DNA of 64,000 nucleotides from Candidatus Marithrix sp. (GTDB lineage: Bacteria > Pseudomonadota > Gammaproteobacteria > Beggiatoales > Beggiatoaceae), in contig JADGDS010000001.1 of the NCBI GenBank assembly GCA_016744775.1, positions 791,508 through 855,507 on the forward strand, in the 5' to 3' direction. The notes under the pieces were generated by a model that was not told the origin of the DNA, did no database searches, and worked only from the letters and a program-made list of their open reading frames with translations. The position numbers and the translations under genes were made by a program. Of the stretch, positions 23,829-32,388 are shown one piece after another (positions within the stretch are counted from its first letter, which is position 1; each line of letters starts with the position of its first letter).

Positions 23829-26048
23829 ATGATACGTATAACTTTAATTCTACTGCTGTTAAGTTTCAGCTTATCAGTATGGAGTGGCGAATTATTTACT
23901 CCTAGAACGGTATTGAGTGGTGATAATTCTCAATTAATAGCAAAAGGCAGGTTTGTTCATCCAGAATCTGGTGATTTATATTTATTTACTAAATTGGATG
24001 GTAAAATCCAATATTTAACCGCAAATGGATTAAGTGAATTAGTAATTCAATTTAAGGAAAATCAAACATTTACAGGTGAACATACTTGGTTAGATTTTAA
24101 TGCTTTAGGATTACCACCGGGTAAATATCCACTTTATCAAGTCGTAATGCCTCATGGTCAAAAGCCTAATATCAATGATAAATCATTAGAATCAATTAAT
24201 TTTAATGTTGGATTAGAAAAAACTATAGCTTATGATTCTGATGGTGATGGATTTGCCGATGATGATAAAAATAAAGATGGTTTTCATGATGATGATCGTA
24301 ATCGCGATGGTTTCCATGATGATGATGCAAATCAAGATGGTTATCATGATGATGATGCAAATCGAGATGGATTACATGATAATCCGCCGCCTAGCAATAC
24401 AAATTATAAAGTGTTGCCTTTTAACGACATTGGTATGCACTGTATGGATCCAGATTATTCTATTTTGTCTATTTTACCACCATATAACACCATTAATGCA
24501 CAAGTTGTCAAAATCAAAGATGATGAGCCAGAATTATTGGATTCTAGTGAAGTTGAAGTACGTTATTCGGCAGTAGCAGATCGCAGTGGTTCTATCAATT
24601 CTAGTAGCGTCAACAAAACTAATTTTTGGCAACATGCAGAAAAATTATTTGGTGCAGCATTGCAACCGGGAGAAGGTTTAACTGGATTATATATGCCAGC
24701 AGATAAACCCGGAGCGCACACATTCACTTATGACGATAAACATAAATGGTTTAGTGCTAATGGTGTTCCTATAACACCTATTGATGATAATCGTGATATA
24801 AATAGTTATCCAATGTTAAAAATTAGTGCCCATGATAAACAAACAGGTGCTGAATTAGCAAGTACTAATGTTGTAGTACCAGTGAGTATGGAAGGTCATT
24901 GTGAAAATTGTCATCTGACTGGTAAAATAGCGGCTAATAATCCTAGTATTGCTTGGGAACCAGATACTGATATTATTAAGCAATCGCTAACAAATATTTT
25001 AATATTACACGATCATAAACACAAAACTACCTTAACAAAAGAAACTCCAGTACTTTGTAGTCGTTGTCATTATTCACCGGCTGTAGATTTAAAACAACAG
25101 GGTCCACAAGGAGAACAAATAGACAAATCTACTTTATCTTATGCCTTACATAAATTGCATGGAGAATGGCGTGATCCGCAAGGTAATTCAATGTTTCCTA
25201 AAAATGGCAAACCAGAAGACACTTGTTATCAATGTCATCCCGGTAAAGATACTCAATGTCAACGAGGAGTAATGAAAAACGCTAAGATAGAATGTGACAA
25301 TTGTCATGGCGATATGTCAGCGGTAGCTGGTGATAGTGATCCTAAAAAGCGGCGTGAGCCTTGGAAAGATTTACCACGCTGTCAATCTTGTCATACTGGT
25401 GATGCTGTGCGTCATTTAAAAGGCGAAGGTTTAGAAGTGTTTAATAAAGAATATACTGTAACTGTTATTGAAGAGGGAAAACAAATACAGAAAAAGAAAA
25501 AATTTAATTTCCGTTTAAAACAAGCTTATAAAACTGGTGATCCTTCAGCTTCTCCCTTATTAGCAGAAAATCCCCGTTTTGCTGAAAATCTAAGAAAATT
25601 ATTTAAAGATAGTAAGGGGCATGGAAAAATTGCCTGTGAAGCTTGTCATGGTAGTACTCATGCAATCTGGTCAAACTCTGATTTTAATGCTAATGACAAT
25701 TTAACATCTTTGCAATTACAGGGACATGTGGGTACTATCTTTGAGTGTGATACCTGTCATAAACCGGGTAGCTTGCCAATGACAACAGATGGTCCACATG
25801 AAATGCACAATGTCAATGATGATCGTTGGACAGATATATTTCAATCAAAGCGGCATACTTTTTATTATAGACTAAATAAAATCAACTGTCAAGCTTGTCA
25901 TGGTATAGATTTAGAAGGTACTCCTTTATCTAGGAAAATTACAGAAACTAAAACTTTTAAGTTTGAAGATAAACATAGCAGTAAAGAAGTGACTTTGAAA
26001 AAAGGACAACTGATTAATTGTACTCATTGTCATGAGAAGCCTCGTTAG
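23829..26048 (+). CDS. nonaheme c-type cytochrome with Asp-rich calcium-binding-type repeats
   Basis: The 739-residue exported protein (signal MIRITLILLLLSFSLSVWSG) has nine CxxCH sites: CENCH, CSRCH, CYQCH, CDNCH, CQSCH, CEACH, CDTCH, CQACH and CTHCH. Before the hemes are a beta-rich domain (about 20-130), then acidic repeats at about 135-187 of the thrombospondin-3 calcium-binding type (DSDGDGFADDD, KDGFHDDDRN and so on, period nine to ten residues), then NDIGMHCMDPDYSILSILPPYN. The heme part is spread over about residues 355-735. It is divergent from the HAO-like octaheme gene, so the two probably exchange electrons in the periplasm or at the outer membrane. I do not recognise a characterised relative. 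Confidence 0.88.
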   Translation: MIRITLILLLLSFSLSVWSGELFTPRTVLSGDNSQLIAKGRFVHPESGDLYLFTKLDGKIQYLTANGLSELVIQFKENQTFTGEHTWLDFNALGLPPGKYPLYQVVMPHGQKPNINDKSLESINFNVGLEKTIAYDSDGDGFADDDKNKDGFHDDDRNRDGFHDDDANQDGYHDDDANRDGLHDNPPPSNTNYKVLPFNDIGMHCMDPDYSILSILPPYNTINAQVVKIKDDEPELLDSSEVEVRYSAVADRSGSINSSSVNKTNFWQHAEKLFGAALQPGEGLTGLYMPADKPGAHTFTYDDKHKWFSANGVPITPIDDNRDINSYPMLKISAHDKQTGAELASTNVVVPVSMEGHCENCHLTGKIAANNPSIAWEPDTDIIKQSLTNILILHDHKHKTTLTKETPVLCSRCHYSPAVDLKQQGPQGEQIDKSTLSYALHKLHGEWRDPQGNSMFPKNGKPEDTCYQCHPGKDTQCQRGVMKNAKIECDNCHGDMSAVAGDSDPKKRREPWKDLPRCQSCHTGDAVRHLKGEGLEVFNKEYTVTVIEEGKQIQKKKKFNFRLKQAYKTGDPSASPLLAENPRFAENLRKLFKDSKGHGKIACEACHGSTHAIWSNSDFNANDNLTSLQLQGHVGTIFECDTCHKPGSLPMTTDGPHEMHNVNDDRWTDIFQSKRHTFYYRLNKINCQACHGIDLEGTPLSRKITETKTFKFEDKHSSKEVTLKKGQLINCTHCHEKPR

Positions 26049-26055
26049 TTAAGCA

Positions 26056-26152
26056 AGACCTGACAGGTTTTTGAAACCTGTCAGGTCTAACTACATGTAG
26101 GTATTAAACACGTGGAATCAGACCTGACAGGTTTTTGAAACCTGTCAGGTCT
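26056..26152. repeat. two REP palindromes downstream of RayT
   Basis: Two inverted pairs, 26056-26088 and 26120-26152, share the sequence AGACCTGACAGGTTTTTG...CAGGTCT and are separated by 31 bp. They lie between the 3' ends of the nonaheme cytochrome gene and the convergent RayT gene. Confidence 0.9.
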
Positions 26153-26178
26153 AACTAACTACTTGTCAGGATTAAAAT

Positions 26179-26760
26179 TTAGTCATCTTCAATTAAATGT
26201 TGAATTTCCAGTTCGTCTAATTTATCATGAGCTTCTACAAATAATTTTGGATTCTGAAACCAACTCATCACTTCTTGTCCATTTATCCTGCTATTTTTCT
26301 GTTGGTAAATAGTTTGGTAAGATGAATAAGGATAAGTACGAAAATCGTCAGTAAAACCATGTTTATGGGGATTACGGTGAATATAACCAACTAAATTAAT
26401 TAGATAAGAATTTGAATTAACCAAGATGCGTTTGAAAGGTCTTTGAAAAAGATTGCCGCTTCTCTGGTAAGTTTTGTTAATCGCTTTAGTATAAGCATTA
26501 AAGAAATTTGAGAATTGTTTGGAATAATCTGGTGTACTTTGACCTGACAGGTCTGTATTCAGCCTTATCCTAACCAAAAAATGAAAATGATTTTTCATCA
26601 AACAATACGCATATGTATCAGCTATAGGATAGATGTAACGGATATATAACTTCAAGAAGTATTCGTAATTACGTTCTTCAAAAAACAAGTTTTCTCCATT
26701 ATTACCCCGATTGTAGATGTGATAATATTGTCCACTAATTAAAGGTATTTGTTTTGACAT
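26179..26760 (-). CDS. REP-associated tyrosine transposase (RayT, Y1/HUH family)
   Basis: The 193-residue protein begins GQYYHIYNRGNNGENLFF, has the HUH metal-binding motif NHFHFLV near residue 59, and a helix with candidate catalytic tyrosine (FFNAYTKAINKTYQ), followed by GNLFQRPFKRI and GYIHRNPHKHGF. These are typical of TnpA-REP/RayT enzymes, which cut and join REP hairpins as single strands. It is flanked by two REP pairs downstream and three upstream. The coding sequence itself contains a REP half (GACCTGTCAGGTC, bases 26541-26553, encoding TDLSG). The gene is intact, so it may be the source of the REP elements seen across the window. Confidence 0.93.
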   Translation of the reverse strand: MSKQIPLISGQYYHIYNRGNNGENLFFEERNYEYFLKLYIRYIYPIADTYAYCLMKNHFHFLVRIRLNTDLSGQSTPDYSKQFSNFFNAYTKAINKTYQRSGNLFQRPFKRILVNSNSYLINLVGYIHRNPHKHGFTDDFRTYPYSSYQTIYQQKNSRINGQEVMSWFQNPKLFVEAHDKLDELEIQHLIEDD

Positions 26761-26788
26761 ATATTTGTTTCTAAAACTCGTTAGAACC

Positions 26789-26953
26789 AGACCTGACAGG
26801 TTTTTAAAACCTGTCAGGTCTTGCTACATGTAAGGTCTAAAACTCATGAGGATCAGACCTGACAGGTTTCCAAAACTTGTCAGGTCTTGCTAAATGTAAG
26901 GTCTAAAACCTATGAGGACCAGACCTGACAGGTTTCCAAAACCTGTCAGGTCT
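26789..26953. repeat. tandem REP array, three pairs with 66-bp period
   Basis: Inverted pairs lie at 26789-26821, 26855-26887 and 26921-26953, each joined by a conserved ~33-bp linker (TTGCTACATGTAAGGTCTAA...). The array lies between the RayT start and the 3' end of the legumain-like peptidase gene. The inner sequences vary slightly (AACTTGTCAGG in the second). Confidence 0.9.
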
Positions 26954-26964
26954 TTCGCCTTGAT

Positions 26965-28386
26965 TTATTCGATTGCAAATTCACTACAAGTAACATCTAT
27001 CCAATTAGTTTGATCTTCTAGCTTGAAAGTTTCACCCGGTGGAATTAATACTCCACAGGCACCATAATTACCTTTCTTTATTTGTTCTGGTAAATGTGAT
27101 TTTATGAAGTAGGTTTTTTGTCCATTTATTTTTAAATCTGATATATAAGCTTTGAAATTATTCACTTCTTCACTAAATTTATTTTGTGGATAGATTAGTA
27201 TTTTGATATTATCTTCTGGTAATACCATTCCTAGATATAAATCTATTATTATATCTTTGCCGCTTAAAGTTAGATTCCATTGCATGTTGTCAGCAGCTCT
27301 ATAAATACTTTTGTTTAATGATATATCCATCATGGTTTGTTTATTGTTTGGATTAATTACCTTTACTTCTCCGGTTACGATTTCTGACCATAAACCATTA
27401 TTTCCTTGTGCTTGATATTGAATATTCCAAATTCCTGCTTGTTTAAAGTTGTCATAAACTATTTCATAGCGTTTTTGAGCTGGATTATAAATTAGCTCAA
27501 TTTCTGTACGGCTAAAATCAGTTTTTAATCCTTGGTAGTCTTGGATGGTGAAATTGGGTTTTATTAATATTGCTTGTACTTTTTGAATGGTTTCTTGAGT
27601 CGGTGTTGCTTTTAGCCATAATGTAGTAGCTATTTTGTTTTCTATACTTATACGAGGATGAACTTCTAGCGTCGGTGGTAAAAAATCATAAATACCTTGA
27701 TTGACCAAATAAACTGGTTTTTCTGGTTTATTATATAAAGCAGGTGCTTGGTTTTTAAATAAATGAGTTTGAGTTTTAACTATTTGTTCTGCAAATCCAA
27801 ATGCTTCAGTAATACTATAACCTCGTTGTAATTCTCGTAATAATTGATCTCCAAAACTGGCATATTTGATTTGCCATGTTAAACTTTTATCATCCGCACT
27901 TGTAATAATAATGCGTTCTTTATTATTAGCTATTTCATCAACAAATGAACCTGAAAAACATGTATCAAGGATAATAATTTGTTGTACACCTTTCGGAATA
28001 GTATTTAATAAATCACTTAATTGTGAAGCTGATAATTCATAATTGGGGCTGATTATGAAATGCTTTGAGCGAGCATGACCATGTAAATAAAATATGAATT
28101 GTTGCCCAGCTTGCAAATTTTGAGCGGCTTTTTGAAATGCAACTTTAATATCAAGTTCTTGTATATCAGATTTAAGGTAAGAAATATCTTCATCATCTAA
28201 ACGGCGTTGTTTAAGAATGCCATACATGCGTTGAGTATATTCATTACTATAAGGATACAAACTATTTGCAGAATCTGCTCCACCAGCGGCTATAATAATA
28301 GCTTGACCAAATTTATTATTATCAGTAAAAGCAGCCGCTTGGCTGGTATAAAATAAAATCAGGATTATTTTTAATATTTTTTGCAT
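26965..28386 (-). CDS. secreted legumain-like (C13-type, clan CD) cysteine peptidase
   Basis: The 473-residue protein has a signal peptide (MQKILKIILILFYTSQAAA) and a clan-CD peptidase domain (about 25-235): GQAIIIAAGGADSANSLYPYSNEY, catalytic His near 103 (FYLHGHA) and Cys near 142 (ILDTCFSGSF). The C-terminal half (about 245-473: LEVHPRISIENKIATTLWLK, AILIKPNFTIQDYQGLKTDF, NGLWSEI, GNYGACGVLIPPG) is a beta-rich region also found in the three WD40-peptidase proteins at 32389-40095. This member has no WD40 part and is the simplest of the set. Spacing of His and Cys and the GS(F) after Cys fit legumain/C13 better than caspase/C14. Confidence 0.82.
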   Translation of the reverse strand: MQKILKIILILFYTSQAAAFTDNNKFGQAIIIAAGGADSANSLYPYSNEYTQRMYGILKQRRLDDEDISYLKSDIQELDIKVAFQKAAQNLQAGQQFIFYLHGHARSKHFIISPNYELSASQLSDLLNTIPKGVQQIIILDTCFSGSFVDEIANNKERIIITSADDKSLTWQIKYASFGDQLLRELQRGYSITEAFGFAEQIVKTQTHLFKNQAPALYNKPEKPVYLVNQGIYDFLPPTLEVHPRISIENKIATTLWLKATPTQETIQKVQAILIKPNFTIQDYQGLKTDFSRTEIELIYNPAQKRYEIVYDNFKQAGIWNIQYQAQGNNGLWSEIVTGEVKVINPNNKQTMMDISLNKSIYRAADNMQWNLTLSGKDIIIDLYLGMVLPEDNIKILIYPQNKFSEEVNNFKAYISDLKINGQKTYFIKSHLPEQIKKGNYGACGVLIPPGETFKLEDQTNWIDVTCSEFAIE

Positions 28387-28489
28387 TAGATTAAATATTG
28401 TTATAGTTCGTAATTGTACTATTTAAACATAATTAAACTATTATTGAAACTTTGCAAAAGCTAATTATTTACTGAATAAATAATAAAAT

Positions 28490-28921
28490 ATGAACAAATC
28501 CAATATTACCTATAATAAAAAACATATCAATAATATTATTTTAACTTATTTTCCAAATATTCAAGCTATTTATTTATTCGGTTCCTATGGAACCGAAGAT
28601 GAATGGTCTAATAGTGATATTGATATTGCTTTATTATTACCACATGAAGAAGCTAAACAAATTCCTAGTCTCTATCTACATCCCTTACATTCAAATTTAA
28701 CTAATTATTTTAATAAACCTGTAGATTTAATTAATTTACGACAAGTAAATGTAGTATTACGTAAGGAAATTATTATGACTGAACGCCTAATTTATTGTGC
28801 TGATAAATATGCTGTTGATGAATTTGAAATGCTAACAATATCTTTTTATCTAAAATTGAATGAAGAAAGAAAAGCTATTTTAGAAGATTTTTTTCATACT
28901 AAAAGGGCTTATAATCTATGA
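28490..28921 (+). CDS. mntA: MNT-type nucleotidyltransferase antitoxin (MntA-like)
   Basis: The 143-residue protein has the minimal nucleotidyltransferase signature GSYGTEDEWSNSDIDIAL (Gly31-Ser32 with Asp43 and Asp45), as in MntA, which silences HEPN ribonuclease toxins by adding AMP to a tyrosine near the toxin's active site. The third acidic position is probably in KPVDLIN. It overlaps the HEPN gene by four bases (ATGA), the usual translational coupling of the MNT-HEPN toxin-antitoxin family. It sits between peptidase genes and a DUF262 gene, in a stretch of defence-type genes. Confidence 0.9.
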   Translation: MNKSNITYNKKHINNIILTYFPNIQAIYLFGSYGTEDEWSNSDIDIALLLPHEEAKQIPSLYLHPLHSNLTNYFNKPVDLINLRQVNVVLRKEIIMTERLIYCADKYAVDEFEMLTISFYLKLNEERKAILEDFFHTKRAYNL

Positions 28922-29565
28922 ATGATATTATTATTAATAAAATACAAAGTATTCAACGATGTATTCAACGCGCCAGAGAAGAATATCAATTTAATAAAGA
29001 TGGATTTTTAACAGATTACAGTCGGCAAGATGCAGCTATCTTAAATTTAATTCGTGCTTGTGAACAAAGTATTGATTTAGCTAATCATATAGTTAAAAAC
29101 TATAAAATGGGTATTCCAACAAATACTGCTGAAACTTTTCAATTATTAGAACGTAAAAATGTAATTTCCGCACCACTATCTGAGAATATGGGATATATGG
29201 TAGGTTTTCGTAATACTGTAGTACATGAATATCAAAAGATCAATTTAAATATTGTAATTGCAGTTATTGAAACAGGCTTAGATGATTTGATTAAATTTAC
29301 TGATAGTGTAACCCACAACGATACTTTAAATGTAAAAAATACGACATTATCTGCTTGGGTATATGATTATAAACATACAAACGGCTCTATGATTCTACTC
29401 AAAGGTATATGGAATCGTAATGGAGAACAAAAACGACAATATGAGTTTTCATCATCTTCTGCGGGAGATGTATTGATGATCTCCGAATCTACAACCGAGC
29501 TTTATCAGAAGAAGAAATCCAGCAACTTGGCTGACATCTTTATACACAAGTATTTAACTATTTGA
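28918..29565 (+). CDS. hepT: HEPN-domain toxin (HepT-like) with C-terminal extension
   Basis: Residues 1-135 form a HepT-type HEPN domain with the ribonuclease motif RNTVVHEY (Arg98, His103, Tyr105, RX4HXY). The Tyr is the residue that MntA-type partners modify. HepT proteins are usually near 140 residues; this one has 215, because about 75 residues follow (TTLSAWVYDYKHTNGSM... QKRQYEFSSSSAGD...). The extension has no motif I recognise and looks beta-rich at first, then helical. It may be a real added domain or read-through into old sequence. The partner gene mntA lies directly upstream. A palindrome follows the stop codon. Confidence 0.87.
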   Translation: MNDIIINKIQSIQRCIQRAREEYQFNKDGFLTDYSRQDAAILNLIRACEQSIDLANHIVKNYKMGIPTNTAETFQLLERKNVISAPLSENMGYMVGFRNTVVHEYQKINLNIVIAVIETGLDDLIKFTDSVTHNDTLNVKNTTLSAWVYDYKHTNGSMILLKGIWNRNGEQKRQYEFSSSSAGDVLMISESTTELYQKKKSSNLADIFIHKYLTI

Positions 29566-29568
29566 TTT

Positions 29569-29620
29569 ATAAGCCCTGAAGGGGCGTATTAAAACATTAT
29601 TTCGCCCCTTCAGGGCTTAT
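29569..29620. terminator. 18-bp-arm palindrome after hepT
   Basis: ATAAGCCCTGAAGGGGCG is mirrored exactly at 29603-29620 with a 16-base loop. It can terminate mntA-hepT transcription. The core AGCCCTGAAGGGGC belongs to the same repeat family as the blocks in the 4300-4633 element. Confidence 0.7.
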
Positions 29621-29660
29621 TCATTATACAACTACAAACAATAAGTTAGGATTCCATATC

Positions 29661-31337
29661 ATGAGCAATTTGATGTTAATGCCACCATCCAACCAGACTT
29701 TTGCAGAACTTTTTAGTAATGGCACTAAATACAAGGTTCCTCGTTTTCAGCGTGATTACGCTTGGGATCAGGAGCAATGGGAGGATTTATGGCTTGATAT
29801 CCAAGCACTTGATAAAGAAGGTTCTCACTATATGGGCTATATCGTGTTGCTAAAGACAGGCGAACATGAGTTTGAGATTATTGATGGGCAGCAACGACTG
29901 ATAACATTGTCTTTAATTGTTATTGCTGTAATGAGAATAATACAAGATTTCATAAATGATGGTATTGATGAAGAACAAAACAAACAGAGGTTAGCGGTAT
30001 TGAGTGATCGCTTCTTAGGAACAAAAAGTGCGATTACCTTAATTGTAGAAAGCAAACTATCATTGAATAGAAACAATCATCGACATTTTAGTAAGATCGC
30101 ATCGAATTTAGAAACATTAAAAGAGATTGGCTTAAGTAAAACAAATGTACTGCTAAATACTGCTTTTGATTTTTTTGTGAGTAAATTTACAACAAAAGAG
30201 GCGAAACAACTGGCTATATTCATAGAAAAATTAGCAGATAAAATATTTTTCACAAAAATAATCATTCAAGACAGTATTAACGCTTATAAAATATTTGAAA
30301 CTCTAAATGCAAGGGGCATTCAGCTATCAACTCCAGACTTATTAAAAAATCATATTTTTTCAACACTAACAGAGAATGATGACGTAACAGATAGTCATTT
30401 AAATAAGCTGGATGAAGACTGGTCTGTCATCATTAGCCAACTAGGTGAAAATAATTTTACCGATTTCATCAACTACCATCATAATATACAAAAGCCACTG
30501 GTATCAAAAAGAGGACTTTTTAAATCAATACAACAAATTGTCACAAAACCAATAGATGCTGGTAATTATTTAAAATCACTGGGATATTATGCTCCAGTTT
30601 ATGCTGCACTTTTGAAGCCACATGATGAATGGTGGAATACATATGAAAAACAGAAGATAAGACATTATTTGGAAGGGTTTAAATTATTTAAGATAAAACA
30701 ACCCTTTTCTGTGTTAATGGCAGCAATTGGTTGTAAGTTTGCAGACAAAGAACTGCTTCAGGTATTAAAATATCTTTATATACTCTCTATTCGCTATAAT
30801 GTTGTTTGCCGATTTTCACCAACCCGGCAGGATAATGCTTACAATAAAATTGCAATGAAAGTATTTGACCGTAGCTATACTAGGGCAAGTCACATAAAAA
30901 ATTGTGATGAATTTAAAAGTTTGTATCCTGATGACAATACGTTTAAAAGTGCCTTTGAATATTTCAAATTACCAAGCAGGCAATCATCGAAAAAACTGCG
31001 ATTTTTATTGGTAGAAATAGAGAACCAGTTTGGAAAATCATTAAATTATTTAGATGTAACATTAGAACATATTTGTCCATACAATCCAGAACAAGAATGG
31101 CATAAACACTTTGGCGAAGGAATTTTTGATATTTCAGATCGCCTTGGCAATATGGTGTTACTGGAAAAAGATCAATTAAAACGAGCTGATTTTGCCACTA
31201 AAAAATCAGCTTACTTAGAAACTGATTTTCATTTAGCAAAAAAAGTTGCTGAATATGATAATTGGGATTTAAGCTCGCTAAACCATTATCAAACTTGGCT
31301 TGCAAAACAAGCGGTTAAAACTTGGCGAGTGGATTAA
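29661..31337 (+). CDS. DUF262/DUF1524 protein, GmrSD-like
   Basis: The 558-residue protein joins an N-terminal DUF262 domain (ParB/Srx-like nucleotide-binding; VPRFQRDYAW and EIIDGQQRLITL at about 27-85) to a C-terminal DUF1524 HNH-nuclease-like domain (about 465-556: LEHICPYNPEQEWHKHF, then DRLGNMVLLEKD). This two-domain layout is that of GmrSD-type modification-dependent restriction enzymes and related phage-defence proteins. Only one gene is present, so it is the fused form. The conserved residues of both domains are present, so it is probably active. The mntA-hepT module upstream makes this a small defence island between peptidase genes. Confidence 0.88.
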   Translation: MSNLMLMPPSNQTFAELFSNGTKYKVPRFQRDYAWDQEQWEDLWLDIQALDKEGSHYMGYIVLLKTGEHEFEIIDGQQRLITLSLIVIAVMRIIQDFINDGIDEEQNKQRLAVLSDRFLGTKSAITLIVESKLSLNRNNHRHFSKIASNLETLKEIGLSKTNVLLNTAFDFFVSKFTTKEAKQLAIFIEKLADKIFFTKIIIQDSINAYKIFETLNARGIQLSTPDLLKNHIFSTLTENDDVTDSHLNKLDEDWSVIISQLGENNFTDFINYHHNIQKPLVSKRGLFKSIQQIVTKPIDAGNYLKSLGYYAPVYAALLKPHDEWWNTYEKQKIRHYLEGFKLFKIKQPFSVLMAAIGCKFADKELLQVLKYLYILSIRYNVVCRFSPTRQDNAYNKIAMKVFDRSYTRASHIKNCDEFKSLYPDDNTFKSAFEYFKLPSRQSSKKLRFLLVEIENQFGKSLNYLDVTLEHICPYNPEQEWHKHFGEGIFDISDRLGNMVLLEKDQLKRADFATKKSAYLETDFHLAKKVAEYDNWDLSSLNHYQTWLAKQAVKTWRVD

Positions 31338-32278
31338 AGGTTTAGCATTCCTAGGGCGTTGTCTTTCAATACCATTTCTCGATTGGCTTGCAAATATTGC
31401 TCATAGCGTTGTAATAAACGATGGAGATCAATACTTTGATCAGTAATGGTATCTGATAAATCCTCAAATGGATCATATAATCCGTCTATTTTACGATACA
31501 ATTCTCTAGCAAAATAATTGAACAATCGCTTTTGTATGTATGGGCAAGGAAATTTGACATAATATTCGATCAAATTAGCTTCATCTATAGAAACTACCCC
31601 ATTCATATATAAAAAATTGATCGTGGGATCATCATAACTAAAATTGACTTTCTCTTTTGTTTCAAAGAGTTCCAAAACATAAGGTTTATAAGGCTCCAGT
31701 TTCGCCTTACTGATGATATTGAGGATATTGTTATTGGGCAATAAATTTAGGGCAACCGCATAAACACCCTCAAAAAGTGTCATCGTAATAGCTTGATCTG
31801 TGGCTTGATTATAAGTTTCTGTCAATAATTCCCCAAACCAACAGGTAAGCCCGGGTTGCCCTTTGAATTCATACCAGATTCGTTCGACAACTTCTGGCTC
31901 AATTTGTTGTTGCCGTTCTCGTTAATAACAATCAAATAAATAAACTACTTCATCATGAGTAAGATTGGGAATATGCAGGCTACGCTGAACATTGAATGGT
32001 GAACCTTTGACATTTTCTACTCCTAAGACTGCACGCACTCCGATTAAAGCTAAACCATGTAACAAATAATCTTTTTCCTCTTGTTCAATTCTTGATATAA
32101 CTTCTTGCATTAGCCAAGTTTTGCCAGTTTGACGTGGTGCCCATACTGTTATGTAATGTCCACCATATTCTAGTTACTATCCTTTTAATTGTCTGATAAC
32201 ATTGGTAATTAATGCTTCTCTGGGTACGTAGTAATCGGAGTTTTTATTTGGTGCCCCGTAAGATGAAAATCTTCGCAT
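31334..32278 (-). pseudogene. broken AAA ATPase gene (AAA-like domain family)
   Basis: One frame can be followed from ATG 32278 (MRRFSSYGAPNKNSDYYVPREALITNVI) through a P-loop (HYITVWAPRQTGKTWLMQE) to the end at 31334 (NREMVLKDNALGMLNL). It is interrupted by three in-frame stops: TAG-TAA near 32174-32179 and TAA at 31922-31924. About 315 codons remain; family members are longer, and the Walker B region between IGVRAVLGVENVKGSPF and the C-terminal part is missing, so an internal deletion is also likely. Such ATPases are widespread in filamentous sulfur bacteria and cyanobacteria. The two longest pieces can be read alone but would not make an active ATPase. Confidence 0.75.
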
Positions 32279-32344
32279 ATTTTTGTGACTCCAAGTTGGT
32301 AAAGGCGGTTTAATTATATTATAAATAATCAGTTACAAGCCCCA

Positions 32345-32377
32345 AGACCTGACAGGTTTTTAAAACCTGTCAGGTCT
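32345..32377. repeat. REP palindrome
   Basis: AGACCTGACAGGTTTTTAAAACCTGTCAGGTCT, an inverted pair, lies 11 bases past the end of the WD40-peptidase gene at 32389. Its right half is part of an 85-bp exact repeat shared with 35004-35088. Confidence 0.9.
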
Positions 32378-32388
32378 ATTTAAATTAC

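Noticed and set aside
26789..26953. Regular repeats that could suggest a CRISPR array
   Set aside because: The repeats are palindromic pairs, the spacers between them are the same conserved linker, and a RayT gene is next to them; no cas gene is present. The array at 41151-41294 is rejected for the same reason.
31334..32278. Alternative genetic code (stop codons read as amino acids) to explain the ATPase frame
   Set aside because: All housekeeping genes end at normal TAA/TAG/TGA codons and contain none inside. Nonsense mutation is the simpler reading.
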